Shown here one piece after another: positions 1 to 8,863 of a stretch of 55,794 nt of DNA. The stretch lies in NCBI GenBank assembly GCA_964515195.1, contig CAZETK010000015.1:1-55794 (forward strand), written 5' to 3'. Numbering within the stretch: position 1 is the stretch's first letter; every line of letters starts with the position of its first letter. The notes below the pieces were generated by a model, which searched no databases, was not told the DNA's origin, and saw only the letters and a program-made list of their open reading frames with translations. The position numbers and the translations under genes were made by a program. This DNA is from Ga0074139 sp964515195 (GTDB taxonomy: Bacteria; Bdellovibrionota; Bdellovibrionia; Bdellovibrionales; Bdellovibrionaceae).

Positions 1-349
1 GCCAATTCTGTGCAAAATATATGGCATTGATACCATCTTTTTTGGACTCTCCAGAATCAATAATTTCAGGGCTTATACTGAACACTTCAAAATTAAGTGA
101 TTTATTCCAAGTGTTAACAGCGGCCACAATACCACTACGCAGTGATTCGGGCACTGAGGTTGCAATAAAAAGTTGAATTGGAAATTCCTGACTCCAGAAT
201 AGTTGCGATCCCGATGGCGTAGAAACAAACCCGGAACAAGACTTTAACTGTGCGTAGTGAGACTGTCTCGATTTCGGAGCACCATCTCTTCCACAACCCG
301 TAAGCAGTACTGGACTAAAAACCAAAAGAAGATAAAATATTGTTTTCAT
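1..349 (-). CDS. Lipoprotein, possibly a matrixin-like zinc protease (C-terminus beyond window)
   Basis: Only the first 116 codons are visible; the gene runs off the left edge. Residues 1-19 form a lipoprotein signal with lipobox LTGC, so the product should be lipid-anchored in the envelope. The segment with AAVNTWNKSLNFEVF (about residues 76-92) resembles the helix that precedes the active site in matrixin-type metalloproteases, but the HExxH motif would lie outside the window, so the family is only an inference. The ATG overlaps the stop of the upstream gene as ATGA, which suggests translational coupling as the third gene of a lipoprotein operon. Lipoprotein call fairly safe; protease call weak. 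Confidence 0.7.
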   Translation of the reverse strand, partial: MKTIFYLLLVFSPVLLTGCGRDGAPKSRQSHYAQLKSCSGFVSTPSGSQLFWSQEFPIQLFIATSVPESLRSGIVAAVNTWNKSLNFEVFSISPEIIDSGESKKDGINAIYFAQNW

Positions 350-744
350 TGGCCAGGCCCTAAAAAGTAAAAAGATAGCTTTTCTGATTCAAGATCATAG
401 ACAGCCTCTACGTCATTCTTTTTCTCAAGGTTACGAAGGTACAGCTTTTTGCCTTTCCCATCATAGAAAGCATCAGAAGACGTAAAAGGGGTTATCTTTC
501 CACTGCCTTTTTCAACAATTTCGACTTTTGCAAAGTCAAAAGCGTAACTAGCAGGAAGAAAACCGAGATAGGCTTTTTTAGAATGAATTCGAAGACAATT
601 TTTAGAACCACAGGTTTTGAGGTCGAAATCCGTTATTTGGCCTGAACCCGCGTAGGATCTCAGCGAAAAAAGAAAGATCAGGAAGACCGTTAAAAGTCTT
701 CCTGATCTTGAATTAAAAAACCATAAGATAAAAACAAAATTCAT
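346..744 (-). CDS. Small secreted protein of unknown function
   Basis: Predicted 132-residue protein with a hydrophobic N-terminus (LLTVFLIFLFSLRSYAG) that looks like a type I signal peptide cut near residue 32. The mature part is short, basic and probably beta-rich, with two cysteines close together (CGSKNC). I recognise no family. Its start overlaps the stop of the upstream lipoprotein by one base (TAATG) and its stop overlaps the next start (ATGA), so it is the middle cistron of a tightly coupled envelope-protein operon. That arrangement is the main evidence that it is a real gene. Confidence 0.7.
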   Translation of the reverse strand: MNFVFILWFFNSRSGRLLTVFLIFLFSLRSYAGSGQITDFDLKTCGSKNCLRIHSKKAYLGFLPASYAFDFAKVEIVEKGSGKITPFTSSDAFYDGKGKKLYLRNLEKKNDVEAVYDLESEKLSFYFLGPGQ

Positions 745-2066
745 TAGTAACCGAATCCATACCCATCGAAGTAATTATAACAAGTTGCTTCTGCACTTAG
801 AACTTCGTTGGCATCGTTGTGAGGAAACAGACCACCTAAAGTATCATCCGATACGGCCTGGATCTTATCGCAGTTGTTATAGACAGGACGAAGCGCCTTC
901 AAGTCCGCAATTGGGTTTTGCAAAATGGCAGCAGGCTTAATTTCAGTTTTGTTTTCTTTATTACTTCCATATGTGATCTGAAGAGATTGACCAGCCAAAA
1001 CTGCTTCTACAACTTTAAGCGTGTCCTCAAGAGTTGTCCCATCTTCATTTTCGTTATGAATGCAAAAACTATTCTCGAACAAATGCCCTTCACGGACTCC
1101 TACTTGTTCTTCACCATTTGGGCAAAGCTCATTTTGAATCTCAACAGCGTATCGAAGTCCCGCAACAAGATCCGAACCAAGAGTTGTGATCTTTTGTAAA
1201 GCTTGAGCATTTCTCAATTTTCCAAAGTCTGAATTCTTAGCAAGTTCTTTATAAATTTCCCTATTTGACACCTTTTTGTTCTTAAACTTACGATCTGCCG
1301 AAATGGCACCAGTGGCATCATATGAAACGAAGGTTGCTAAATAGATTTGCATTCCCGCAGCAATTTGCTGAAGTGTTTCAATGTCTGCACGATTGATTTT
1401 TACTTCGAAGATGTGAGTTAGATCACAATCTCTCACAACGTATTCATATTCTGAAATTTGTTCAGCGAGGCAACTCTCGGAGGCCTTATTATAACTGTGG
1501 TCGATTCCCCACTCTGGCATATTCAAAGTCAACTCCAACGATTTGTTGTTCTTTAAGAAGTTTCTATAGTTGTCTTGAGCGGTGTAAATTTGGTCGAAAA
1601 ATCCTTGGATATCTTTTTCAGTCTTAATATCAGGCTGACCATCCAGCAAGAATGTCTTTAGGCCGCTGTTAGGTATACTTTTTAGACTCTGTTCATACTG
1701 CCTTCTGTGGTCGGGAGTTGATGTCGCAAGAGGCTTAATGCGCGCCATAATTCCACGAAGAGCCATGGGCGTGGCAAGAAAGGCTTTATAAAACTGCGCA
1801 CGCTTATTGTTCGGGTCATAACGGAGAGCTTGATCAAGAACCACGTCGGCGTACATGAATCCAGTTAAGCTAACAAGCTGTTCACCAGCGAGTGCCAGTT
1901 TTTCCGCTTTTTCAACGGAACTTAGGCTCGAGTCATTCATAATTGAAGTTGAGTTAAGAGTAATGACTCCGCTCTTAACGTTACTTTTCTTGTCGTTATT
2001 GGCGGTACATCCAACAAGAACTGCGATAGTTGAGAAAACAACAAGCGACTTTCTGAAATTGTTCAT
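744..2066 (-). CDS. Lipoprotein with TPR-like N-terminal region
   Basis: About 440 residues, unknown function. The start chosen is the ATG giving MNNFRKS, because AGGAG sits about 8 bases upstream; a GTG three codons earlier is also in frame but lies against the same Shine-Dalgarno. The signal peptide ends in lipobox VGC at about residue 20. Residues 50-90 contain a TPR-like helix pair (ADVVLDQALRYDPNNKRAQF); the rest shows no motif I know, with several cysteines (for instance CLAEQ, RDCDLTH, NELCPN) that could form periplasmic disulfides. First gene of a three-cistron operon that continues leftward out of the window. Confidence 0.8.
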   Translation of the reverse strand: MNNFRKSLVVFSTIAVLVGCTANNDKKSNVKSGVITLNSTSIMNDSSLSSVEKAEKLALAGEQLVSLTGFMYADVVLDQALRYDPNNKRAQFYKAFLATPMALRGIMARIKPLATSTPDHRRQYEQSLKSIPNSGLKTFLLDGQPDIKTEKDIQGFFDQIYTAQDNYRNFLKNNKSLELTLNMPEWGIDHSYNKASESCLAEQISEYEYVVRDCDLTHIFEVKINRADIETLQQIAAGMQIYLATFVSYDATGAISADRKFKNKKVSNREIYKELAKNSDFGKLRNAQALQKITTLGSDLVAGLRYAVEIQNELCPNGEEQVGVREGHLFENSFCIHNENEDGTTLEDTLKVVEAVLAGQSLQITYGSNKENKTEIKPAAILQNPIADLKALRPVYNNCDKIQAVSDDTLGGLFPHNDANEVLSAEATCYNYFDGYGFGY

Positions 2067-2510
2067 ACGAAACACTCCTAATAATTTTTTTCTAGATTTT
2101 GAATGCGGCGTGATAGTACTAAAACATTTGTCACACGAACATCCCGTCTATAAATAAGAAATGAATGCCTAACTCATTGTCATTTTGGCTTGTACAAAAC
2201 TTTAACGATCAAGTTGGTTTTTTCAGAAAATATCGGCTAAGCCGCTGATTTACTTTTCAAACGGAGCAGAAAAGCCCCGTTTTTGTAGAAATCACAATTA
2301 GACTAGTCCGCGCACAGCTAGCTGCTGAGGTGGGACTTTGTGAATTTTTGCTTTTTATGGTCTCCCGATCGGGATGCATATTCCCCAGGACGAGGAAGAG
2401 AAGCGCTAGCTCGAAAAACCTTAATCTTGCCGTAAGGGCTTTTGATAAAGGTCTCGTTGTTCTTGATGACAACCTATCGGCTTCCGTTTGAAAAATCGAA
2501 GTAGAAATAT
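2067..2510. other. Intergenic stretch, no recognisable gene
   Basis: This 444-base gap lies between the end of rlmN and the start of the lipoprotein operon, both on the minus strand, so it should hold that operon's promoter. Short open frames exist on both strands (for instance one of about 70 codons around 2257-2472) but none has a ribosome binding site, recognisable domain or partner. I see no RNA gene or convincing terminator here. Confidence 0.4.
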
Positions 2511-3581
2511 TTATGGCTGATCAAAGCTGTCATTAGCGAAAGCCGGCTTTAAGGTGTTTAATTGGCCGCAGGCCGCAAGGATTTCATCACCTTTGGTGGT
2601 ACGAATCATGGTAGGAACACCATATTCGTCGAGAACTGATTTGAATCTTGAGATAACCTCCAGAGAAGGTCGCACAAAATCTGCACCCGGGAATGGGTTG
2701 AAAGGAATCAAGTTGATTAATGCGCGCCGCCCCTGAAGCAGGCGCCCCGTGGCATGAGCGTCTTCTATACCATCATTAAAATTTTTTAATAGTAAATATT
2801 CGAAGGTGACAAATCGTTTCTTACCTTGGGGAATTTGATCACACAACTCCAACACATCTTTCAGCGGAAACTTACGGTTAATGGGAATCAGTTGGCTTCT
2901 CTTATCGGTAAAGGGCGTATGTAAAGACAGCGCCAGATTTACATTAGGCATTTCTTGTTTCCATCGTTGCAGACCAGGAAGGTAGCCTGAAGTGGAAATT
3001 GTTATCTTATGATCCGCAAGGCTTAATCCATATTGTGAAATAAATATTCGAGCCGAGTCCCTAACGGCCTCGAAATTATGAAGAGGCTCACCCTGCCCCA
3101 TATAGACAATGTTCAGAATTCGGTCATCACTAGGCCGATGGTCCCTTAGCCATTGTCGGACCTGCAGAAATTGGCCAATAATTTCTTCTGCTCCCAGATG
3201 ACGAGAAAACCCTTGTTTTCCTGTAAAACAAAAGGCACAGCCCATCCCGCATCCCACTTGGGAGGATAAGCAAACGGTATACTTATTTTGAAATGGAATA
3301 AGGACACTTTCGATCTTTGCGCCATCCCGTAAACACAGCAAAAATTTAGCTGTCTTGTCTGAAGATAGACTTACCTGATCTAAAGCTGGGAGTTCAAAGT
3401 CTAAATGCTCATCTAAAAAACTTTGGGTTCTTGGTGATACCCCATGCAGTGTGCAGGGACCTCTCTTGTTTTTCTTATAATACCAATTGAACAATAGCCG
3501 AGCGTTAAAAACCGGCAAATTGTTTTGGGATAACAATCGCTGAAGATCCTCAAAAGGTAGCTGGTAAAATGAAGTTTTCAC
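2511..3581 (-). CDS. rlmN: Dual-specificity RNA methyltransferase RlmN (23S rRNA m2A2503)
   Basis: Radical-SAM enzyme that methylates C2 of A2503 in 23S rRNA and A37 in some tRNAs. The 356 residues are of normal family length. The 4Fe-4S binding CxxxCxxC is C111/C115/C118 in CGMGCAFC, followed by the SAM-binding GQGEPL, and the methyl-carrying cysteine is C338 in AACGQL near the C-terminus, so all residues needed for catalysis are present. The start ATG lies 31 bases after the stop of the upstream nuclease gene, so both are probably co-transcribed. Very secure call. Confidence 0.97.
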   Translation of the reverse strand: MKTSFYQLPFEDLQRLLSQNNLPVFNARLLFNWYYKKNKRGPCTLHGVSPRTQSFLDEHLDFELPALDQVSLSSDKTAKFLLCLRDGAKIESVLIPFQNKYTVCLSSQVGCGMGCAFCFTGKQGFSRHLGAEEIIGQFLQVRQWLRDHRPSDDRILNIVYMGQGEPLHNFEAVRDSARIFISQYGLSLADHKITISTSGYLPGLQRWKQEMPNVNLALSLHTPFTDKRSQLIPINRKFPLKDVLELCDQIPQGKKRFVTFEYLLLKNFNDGIEDAHATGRLLQGRRALINLIPFNPFPGADFVRPSLEVISRFKSVLDEYGVPTMIRTTKGDEILAACGQLNTLKPAFANDSFDQP

Positions 3582-3612
3582 GGCTGAAACTTAAAGGACT
3601 TGCTAGAAATTA

Positions 3613-5793
3613 TCAAGTCTGTTCCGAAAAAGGGGCCTCGAAAAGTTCGATACTTTCTTTCGGTTTTCTCTTTCCATTAATCAGCAGCAGCAATTCGGCT
3701 GCCGCACGTGCATCGCAAAGCGCTCGATGGTGTTGGTCCAAGGAGATACTAAAATGCTCGGTTAAACTCTTAAGACTATAGGAATTCAACCCAGGAAATT
3801 GTCTTCTCATCCCTTGCACTGTGCACATCAAGGGACGCACATACCCGCGACCTAAGCGTTGAAATTCCTTTTGGATGAAACCATAATCAAACCGTGCGTT
3901 GTGAGCAACGAAAATAGCGTCCTTCGTGAATTCATAAAATCCATCCACAATTTCTGCAAATGAAGGCGCATCTTTCACCATCTCGTCCGTAATTCCTGTG
4001 ATTTTTGAAATAAACTCCGGAATCGGCCGTGCCGGGTTTATCAGGGAATGAAACTGATCAATAATTTCGCCAGCCCTCACCTTTACGGCACCAATTTCCG
4101 TCAAACGGTGAAATTGCGACGACCCACCCGTGGTTTCCACGTCGACGACGACATAAACCTGTTGCGGATCCACCTGCCAGCAAACCTTTAATATTTCCAC
4201 GTCAAATCCCGCCTGGGCAAGAAGTCGGGCCTTAGACAGTTGTCCCGCCCTAAGGGCATCGCCCTCAGCCTTCACTTCAATAAATTTGACCTTGTCCTTA
4301 TCAATGAGCATCAAGTCCGGATACCCACTACAGTAGAGTTCATATTTCTGGGCCATTGTTCTTAAAATCAGACCGAGATCAGCATATTGGGCTCTCTTCA
4401 CAAAATCCAAAACGATTGGGGCAACTTGGGGACTCCATCGAAATATGCCATTTAGCTTACCGTAATGTAAGCTCACCATTTTCAAAATGTGAATCTCGAT
4501 AGCTGGTGGGGTTTTGAGTAAACTAATCTTGCGTTCAATATGGCTTTTGTGGTTTTCGTAAAAATCGGCACGGACTAAATCAGCGGGGGTTCTATCGAAG
4601 GGATTGTAAACTGCTGACTTGTCACTTTCAAATAACTCTTCCCAAAATATCAGCCCAAATAAAGCTGTCCAAAGATAGTTTTCTGTAAAATGCGCATCAA
4701 ATCCTTGTCTTTGATAATAATCCCGTACTCCTGCTTCTGGTTTTTTGTAATAAGCATCGCTGAGGCTGATTTCCTTTGCCTGATTTAGGGCCTCAGTAAG
4801 ATATCCCACTTTTTTCCCGCCAAACTTTCTGGCCAAAAAATCCTCGGCGAACAGAAGCTCTTCATCCGTCCACGGATCTTTTATGATGGCTTCAAGCACT
4901 TCCTGGCAGCGGTCCCTACGTCCTATTTTATAAAGTAGTCGCGCCTGACGCTCACGGGCTGGATGAGATTTACAGGCACCCCAAGCCTCGAGGGCCATAT
5001 CGGGCTTGTCATTCTCAACTTGAACTCCAATCTCCATCAGGACCTGATCCCGCAAAGCTCTGGTGGAGGCCGCAAGATGTTCCATAGATAGGCAGCGTTC
5101 TAACAATAGAAGAATTTCTTCGGAATCCAACGTCTCAAGACTTTGAAAGCTTTTAGAAAGGTAGTAATCATCAGCTGCTTTGGTAATTTCCGTATAACGT
5201 GGCTTATAGGCTAATTTCGAATTATTAATGGATCGTATTCCCAAATCTCTCAATGTGTATAGATTCAGGGACTTTTGAATCTTACCAAAATAGAGAAACA
5301 ACAGGTATTCAATCTCGGCCGCTCTTTCTTGAGTCAGCAAATTAGAAATCAAAGGTAGCGCTTCCAAATCCAATGAGTTGAGATGAGAATAGGCGTAGTT
5401 CAGCAATTCGTCACGAGGTGATGATGATTTTATCCGGATTCCCGAGTTTGTCAGCCAAGAATAAAGATCTGGTTTTTTAAGAAATTCAGCTACAGATTTT
5501 TTGTCTTCTTCCGCAATCGGTTTAGAAAAGTTTAAGAGTTCTAATTCTTTTAAGGCATCGGCTGGGTCGCTTATTTCTTTGTATTTAAAAAAATGACGGC
5601 GGTCGAAAATCACGCCTTTACGGTTGACCATTCTGACATAAGTGCACTGGGCATCTTCAGACAAAGCCCTAAAATCTTCTATGAAAAGTTGATGGGAAGG
5701 CTCCATAACGGCGCGATAATGACTATCAAGAATTTCAAGAAGTTCAAAAAAATGGGAAAGGTAATACTTGGCTGGCAGCACAGGGAGACTCAT
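3613..5793 (-). CDS. FAN1-type VRR-NUC nuclease fused to DEDDh 3'-5' exonuclease
   Basis: This 726-residue protein joins two nucleases. Residues 1-430 match the N-terminal and helical TPR-like part of bacterial FAN1 homologues (YYLSHFFELL, then YVRMVNRKG). Residues about 430-540 form the VRR-NUC fold with catalytic P492-D493 and E506-V507-K508. Residues about 547-705 are a DnaQ-like exonuclease with D551/E553 (DVET), D636 (HNARFD) and H689/D694 (HHRALCDA), a full DEDDh set. FAN1 enzymes cut 5' flaps and unhook interstrand crosslinks; the exonuclease is inferred to trim 3' ends of the same intermediates. Likely co-transcribed with rlmN. No strong Shine-Dalgarno before this ATG. Confidence 0.92.
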   Translation of the reverse strand: MSLPVLPAKYYLSHFFELLEILDSHYRAVMEPSHQLFIEDFRALSEDAQCTYVRMVNRKGVIFDRRHFFKYKEISDPADALKELELLNFSKPIAEEDKKSVAEFLKKPDLYSWLTNSGIRIKSSSPRDELLNYAYSHLNSLDLEALPLISNLLTQERAAEIEYLLFLYFGKIQKSLNLYTLRDLGIRSINNSKLAYKPRYTEITKAADDYYLSKSFQSLETLDSEEILLLLERCLSMEHLAASTRALRDQVLMEIGVQVENDKPDMALEAWGACKSHPARERQARLLYKIGRRDRCQEVLEAIIKDPWTDEELLFAEDFLARKFGGKKVGYLTEALNQAKEISLSDAYYKKPEAGVRDYYQRQGFDAHFTENYLWTALFGLIFWEELFESDKSAVYNPFDRTPADLVRADFYENHKSHIERKISLLKTPPAIEIHILKMVSLHYGKLNGIFRWSPQVAPIVLDFVKRAQYADLGLILRTMAQKYELYCSGYPDLMLIDKDKVKFIEVKAEGDALRAGQLSKARLLAQAGFDVEILKVCWQVDPQQVYVVVDVETTGGSSQFHRLTEIGAVKVRAGEIIDQFHSLINPARPIPEFISKITGITDEMVKDAPSFAEIVDGFYEFTKDAIFVAHNARFDYGFIQKEFQRLGRGYVRPLMCTVQGMRRQFPGLNSYSLKSLTEHFSISLDQHHRALCDARAAAELLLLINGKRKPKESIELFEAPFSEQT

Positions 5794-5933
5794 GAATTTG
5801 CATAGTATTTACACCCTGTCGACAGTCAATACTTTTGCCCGATAAGGGTGTAAAATATCACAGATTCAGATTTTTCTTCGTGATTGAAGACATTTTATTC
5901 GAAATATTTTGAGATTCATTCCTGATTTTTTCG

Positions 5934-6461
5934 ATGATCATTAATATGAATCAGAAATCTACCACAGAAAAGGCCAAAGAAGAATTTAGTCCACCTGTTT
6001 ATCAGCCCAGGCTTCGTTTTTATAAGTTCCAAATTCTACTTTCCCTACCAATAATTGCCATCCCTGTGCTTGCCCTTTGGGGAGTGTTTGGCGAGACAAT
6101 CGATAAAATCCAATCAACTCAAAGCCCTATTGAAGTGACAATTGAATATCCCAAAAGATTAAGACTCAAACAGCGCCTTCCTTTAAGTGTTATTATCAAA
6201 AATATTTCAAACGAAAATCTAGAGGGTCTAAACGTTAGCTTTGATAAAAAGTATCTTGATCAATTTTCTGACCTCTCCGCTACACCCGCTTTTGATTCAA
6301 TTTACGAAGTGCGCCTAGGGGCTTTGCCGCCTGCCGATGTTATTGAAGTCAATTTAGAATTCCAAGGCCAAAAGTATGGTTCTCATGAGGGAAATATTAG
6401 GATTCAGCCAAAGACGGGGCGGCCGCAAACCTTTCATGTGAAATCGTTCGTTTTCCCATAG
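5934..6461 (+). CDS. Membrane-anchored protein with extracytoplasmic beta domain
   Basis: A 175-residue protein of unknown function. A cytoplasmic N-terminus of about 30 residues leads to one membrane helix (ILLSLPIIAIPVLALWGVF, about 35-52) and then a soluble domain of about 110 residues rich in beta strands (IEVTIEYPKRLRL, LPLSVIIKNIS, DVIEVNLEFQG). The pattern resembles an Ig-like fold such as those that decorate envelope proteins, but this is inference. It ends 8 bases before the DUF421 membrane protein, so the two are probably an operon. The start is one of two nearby in-frame ATGs (the other at codon 5) and is not decided by a ribosome binding site. Confidence 0.75.
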   Translation: MIINMNQKSTTEKAKEEFSPPVYQPRLRFYKFQILLSLPIIAIPVLALWGVFGETIDKIQSTQSPIEVTIEYPKRLRLKQRLPLSVIIKNISNENLEGLNVSFDKKYLDQFSDLSATPAFDSIYEVRLGALPPADVIEVNLEFQGQKYGSHEGNIRIQPKTGRPQTFHVKSFVFP

Positions 6462-6469
6462 GGGTTATT

Positions 6470-6952
6470 ATGGAAACTGTGGTTCGCATTAGTTTCGTCT
6501 ATCTTTTTCTACTTTTCATGTTACGAGTTATGGGAAAACGAGAGTTAGCACAACTTTCTCCGTTCGAACTCACACTTATCATGCTCATTCCTGAAATCGC
6601 GTCTCAGTCTTTGATTCGAGAAGACTACTCCATGACCAATGCCGTTATCGGACTATCCACTTTATTTACACTTGTTGTGCTGACTTCCACCATCACCTAT
6701 GTTTTTCCAAAGGTGCAAAACATCCTAGAAGGGGAAGCTACAATTTTAGTAAAAAACGGAAAACTTATAACGAAGGCATTAGACCAGGAGCGCGTGACTG
6801 TCGACGACATAATGAGCCAGATTCGCGAAGTTGGTATCGAGAAATTTTCAAACGTCAAATGGGTGATTCTGGAAGCCGATGGAAAGATATCCGTGATCCC
6901 CTACGAAAGCGGCGAACATAACCATCGAGCCAATAAGAGGATCACGACATAA
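6470..6952 (+). CDS. DUF421 / YetF-family membrane protein
   Basis: 160 residues: two to three N-terminal membrane helices (VYLFLLFMLRVMGKREL is the family hallmark) followed by a small cytoplasmic alpha/beta domain (ILVKNGKLI, then VKWVILEADGKISVIP). YetF-type proteins are widespread; the family is linked to envelope or spore physiology in Bacillus, but the molecular role is not established. The gene follows the Ig-like membrane protein by 8 bases, with GGGG before the ATG. It is slightly shorter than the longest family members but complete in both domains. Confidence 0.88.
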   Translation: METVVRISFVYLFLLFMLRVMGKRELAQLSPFELTLIMLIPEIASQSLIREDYSMTNAVIGLSTLFTLVVLTSTITYVFPKVQNILEGEATILVKNGKLITKALDQERVTVDDIMSQIREVGIEKFSNVKWVILEADGKISVIPYESGEHNHRANKRITT

Positions 6953-7029
6953 ATACTCAATTTGGCTCAATTGTTGAAGCGGATTTGTCAGATAGGCTTT
7001 AATACATTGAACTCTCGTATGTATAGCCG

Positions 7030-7560
7030 CTATCGGCACCAGCTTGGTGTTGTCACAATTTGTTTTAATGTCCCAGCTTTAATTCTGAGGTTCTCATTTC
7101 CAGCTACTAACTTGAGCCTGTGATTCCTTAAAGACCTGTGCCCAGTTGTACGAATCTGGCCGTATCCTCGATCATCCAAATTAACATATCCAGAACGGCC
7201 ATCTAGACTCCACCTAATGCGAGATGCTCTGACGGGCTCCATTGCATAGGAATCAATGGCTTCATAGTAAGTGTTTTGAGTGCTCTGGCGGCACAGAAGT
7301 TGAAAGTGAATCAGAATGAAGTGCTCTTGAATACACTGACGATTGGAAGGATAACCGAAACCCACTTCACAAGTAGGAAATTGTTTCTCGAAATAACCTA
7401 AGTCCTCAATGGGGCGATCCAGACCCAGGTGAGTTTGAAGACGCTCGTAATCCACTTTAATCTCCTCATAGACATCTGATACAGATGGAGGCGCGGACTT
7501 AGGGGGAGTGACACAACCCGCCAGCACGAAAACAAACGAAAGCCCGTAGATCAACTTCAT
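7030..7560 (-). CDS. Lipoprotein of unknown function
   Basis: About 176 residues. The start chosen (MKLIYG) gives a standard signal with lipobox LAGC at about residue 15; an ATG four codons upstream would add MCCD in front of the signal and is less likely. The mature part has several cysteines (FPTCEVG, NRQCIQ, LLCRQS, final SWCR) and a basic C-terminal half. No family recognised. It is divergent from the polyketide synthase operon, with an intergenic region of about 195 bases between them that should hold both promoters. Confidence 0.75.
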   Translation of the reverse strand: MKLIYGLSFVFVLAGCVTPPKSAPPSVSDVYEEIKVDYERLQTHLGLDRPIEDLGYFEKQFPTCEVGFGYPSNRQCIQEHFILIHFQLLCRQSTQNTYYEAIDSYAMEPVRASRIRWSLDGRSGYVNLDDRGYGQIRTTGHRSLRNHRLKLVAGNENLRIKAGTLKQIVTTPSWCR

Positions 7561-7756
7561 ATCACAACACATCGGATTGGTGGCCTTTATACTAAAGGGA
7601 AATCATCGCAAAATGTCACATACCGATTTTCCACATCCTACTTTCGAACTGTCGCCTTAATTCCCCTTTCCCTTATGGGTACGCATTTTATGTCCAATAA
7701 ATCAATGCTCAGAACATAGCTCCCTTGGGCCCGGTTTTGCACTTACCACTTGAATT

Positions 7757-8863
7757 ATGCTCACACATTTAACCTACATTTCGGATTTTCAATCATTCCC
7801 AACGCGGTTTAGAGAGCCGCAATCTCGAATTTTACAATTTTTAAAAGATGTCCACACACAATCGTCTCAATTAAAGTGCGACTTAGAACCTGTTGAAAAT
7901 ATTTTTGAACGATATGGGATTCATGACAACTTGATATCTTCCCGGGGTTTTGAGTGTGAGGATCTTTATTTGCTGCCCGACAATAGAATTCTTTATCAAC
8001 TTCGGAAAAGTGCCCCAACTGGGGCGCCGATTGAAAATCGCATGCAATACTTCGCAAAGCGATGCGAGGAAGTGTTCAATTCTCTTTATCCACCGGATTG
8101 TGTGGCGCCCAAGCATCTTGTTCATGTTACTTGCACGGGTTACTTGTCACCCTCGGCACCTCAACTGCTGGCTTCACAAAGGGAATGGTCGACCGAAGTT
8201 ACGCACGCTTATCACATGGGATGTTATGCAGCTCTTCCTTCCACTAGACTTGCAATTGGGCAAATGTCTCGTCTGGACTCCGTCGATATTGTCCATACTG
8301 AGATGTGCAGCCTTCATATGAATCCATCTCTCCATTCACCCGAGCAAGCGATAGTGCAAAGTCTGTTTGCGGATGGTCATATTCGCTATCGTGTGACTTC
8401 CCGGCGCGACAGTCCCTGTTTTCAAATTCTATCGATTCGAGAAAAAATTATCCCTGACTCTCGTGACTGTATGTCTTGGGTGCCGGCCTCCGACGGAATG
8501 CTGATTACACTTTCTAGGGATGTTCCTCGAAAAATTGAAGAATCTGTACGCAGCTTCACCTTGGAGTTAATTCGAGAAACCGACCTTCCTTTAGAAACCG
8601 CTCTTCAAGAAAGTGTGTTCGCCATTCACCCTGGTGGCCCTCGAATTCTTGATTCGGTCGCTCGCGCCTTAGAGCTGCGAGCCGATCAGTACGAATCCAG
8701 TCGAAAAATTTTCTTTGAAAATGGAAATATGTCATCGGCCACTTTACCTCATATCTGGCATGACATTTTACAATCTGACATTAAACCTGGCACTCGTATT
8801 ATTAGTCTGGCCTTCGGGCCGGGTCTGACGGTTTTTGGAAGTGTCTTTGAGTATCAAGCATGA
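7757..8863 (+). CDS. Type III polyketide synthase (chalcone/alkylresorcinol synthase family)
   Basis: A 368-residue homodimer-type ketosynthase that should extend an acyl-CoA starter with malonyl-CoA and cyclise the product. The catalytic triad is visible: C156 in HMGCYAALP, H291 in AIHPGGPRI and N324 in NGNMSSAT. The GFGPG-like loop near the C-terminus appears as AFGPGLTV. Product identity cannot be read from sequence; bacterial relatives make alkylresorcinols, alkylpyrones or tetrahydroxynaphthalene. Its stop overlaps the next start as ATGA, and a methyltransferase follows, so the pathway likely ends in a methylated phenolic or pyrone lipid (inference). Confidence 0.93.
   Translation: MLTHLTYISDFQSFPTRFREPQSRILQFLKDVHTQSSQLKCDLEPVENIFERYGIHDNLISSRGFECEDLYLLPDNRILYQLRKSAPTGAPIENRMQYFAKRCEEVFNSLYPPDCVAPKHLVHVTCTGYLSPSAPQLLASQREWSTEVTHAYHMGCYAALPSTRLAIGQMSRLDSVDIVHTEMCSLHMNPSLHSPEQAIVQSLFADGHIRYRVTSRRDSPCFQILSIREKIIPDSRDCMSWVPASDGMLITLSRDVPRKIEESVRSFTLELIRETDLPLETALQESVFAIHPGGPRILDSVARALELRADQYESSRKIFFENGNMSSATLPHIWHDILQSDIKPGTRIISLAFGPGLTVFGSVFEYQA

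Noticed and set aside
2257..2472. Open frame of about 71 codons on the minus strand between rlmN and the lipoprotein operon
   Set aside because: No ribosome binding site or recognisable domain, and the plus strand also stays open over the same stretch, so there is no reason to choose either as a gene.
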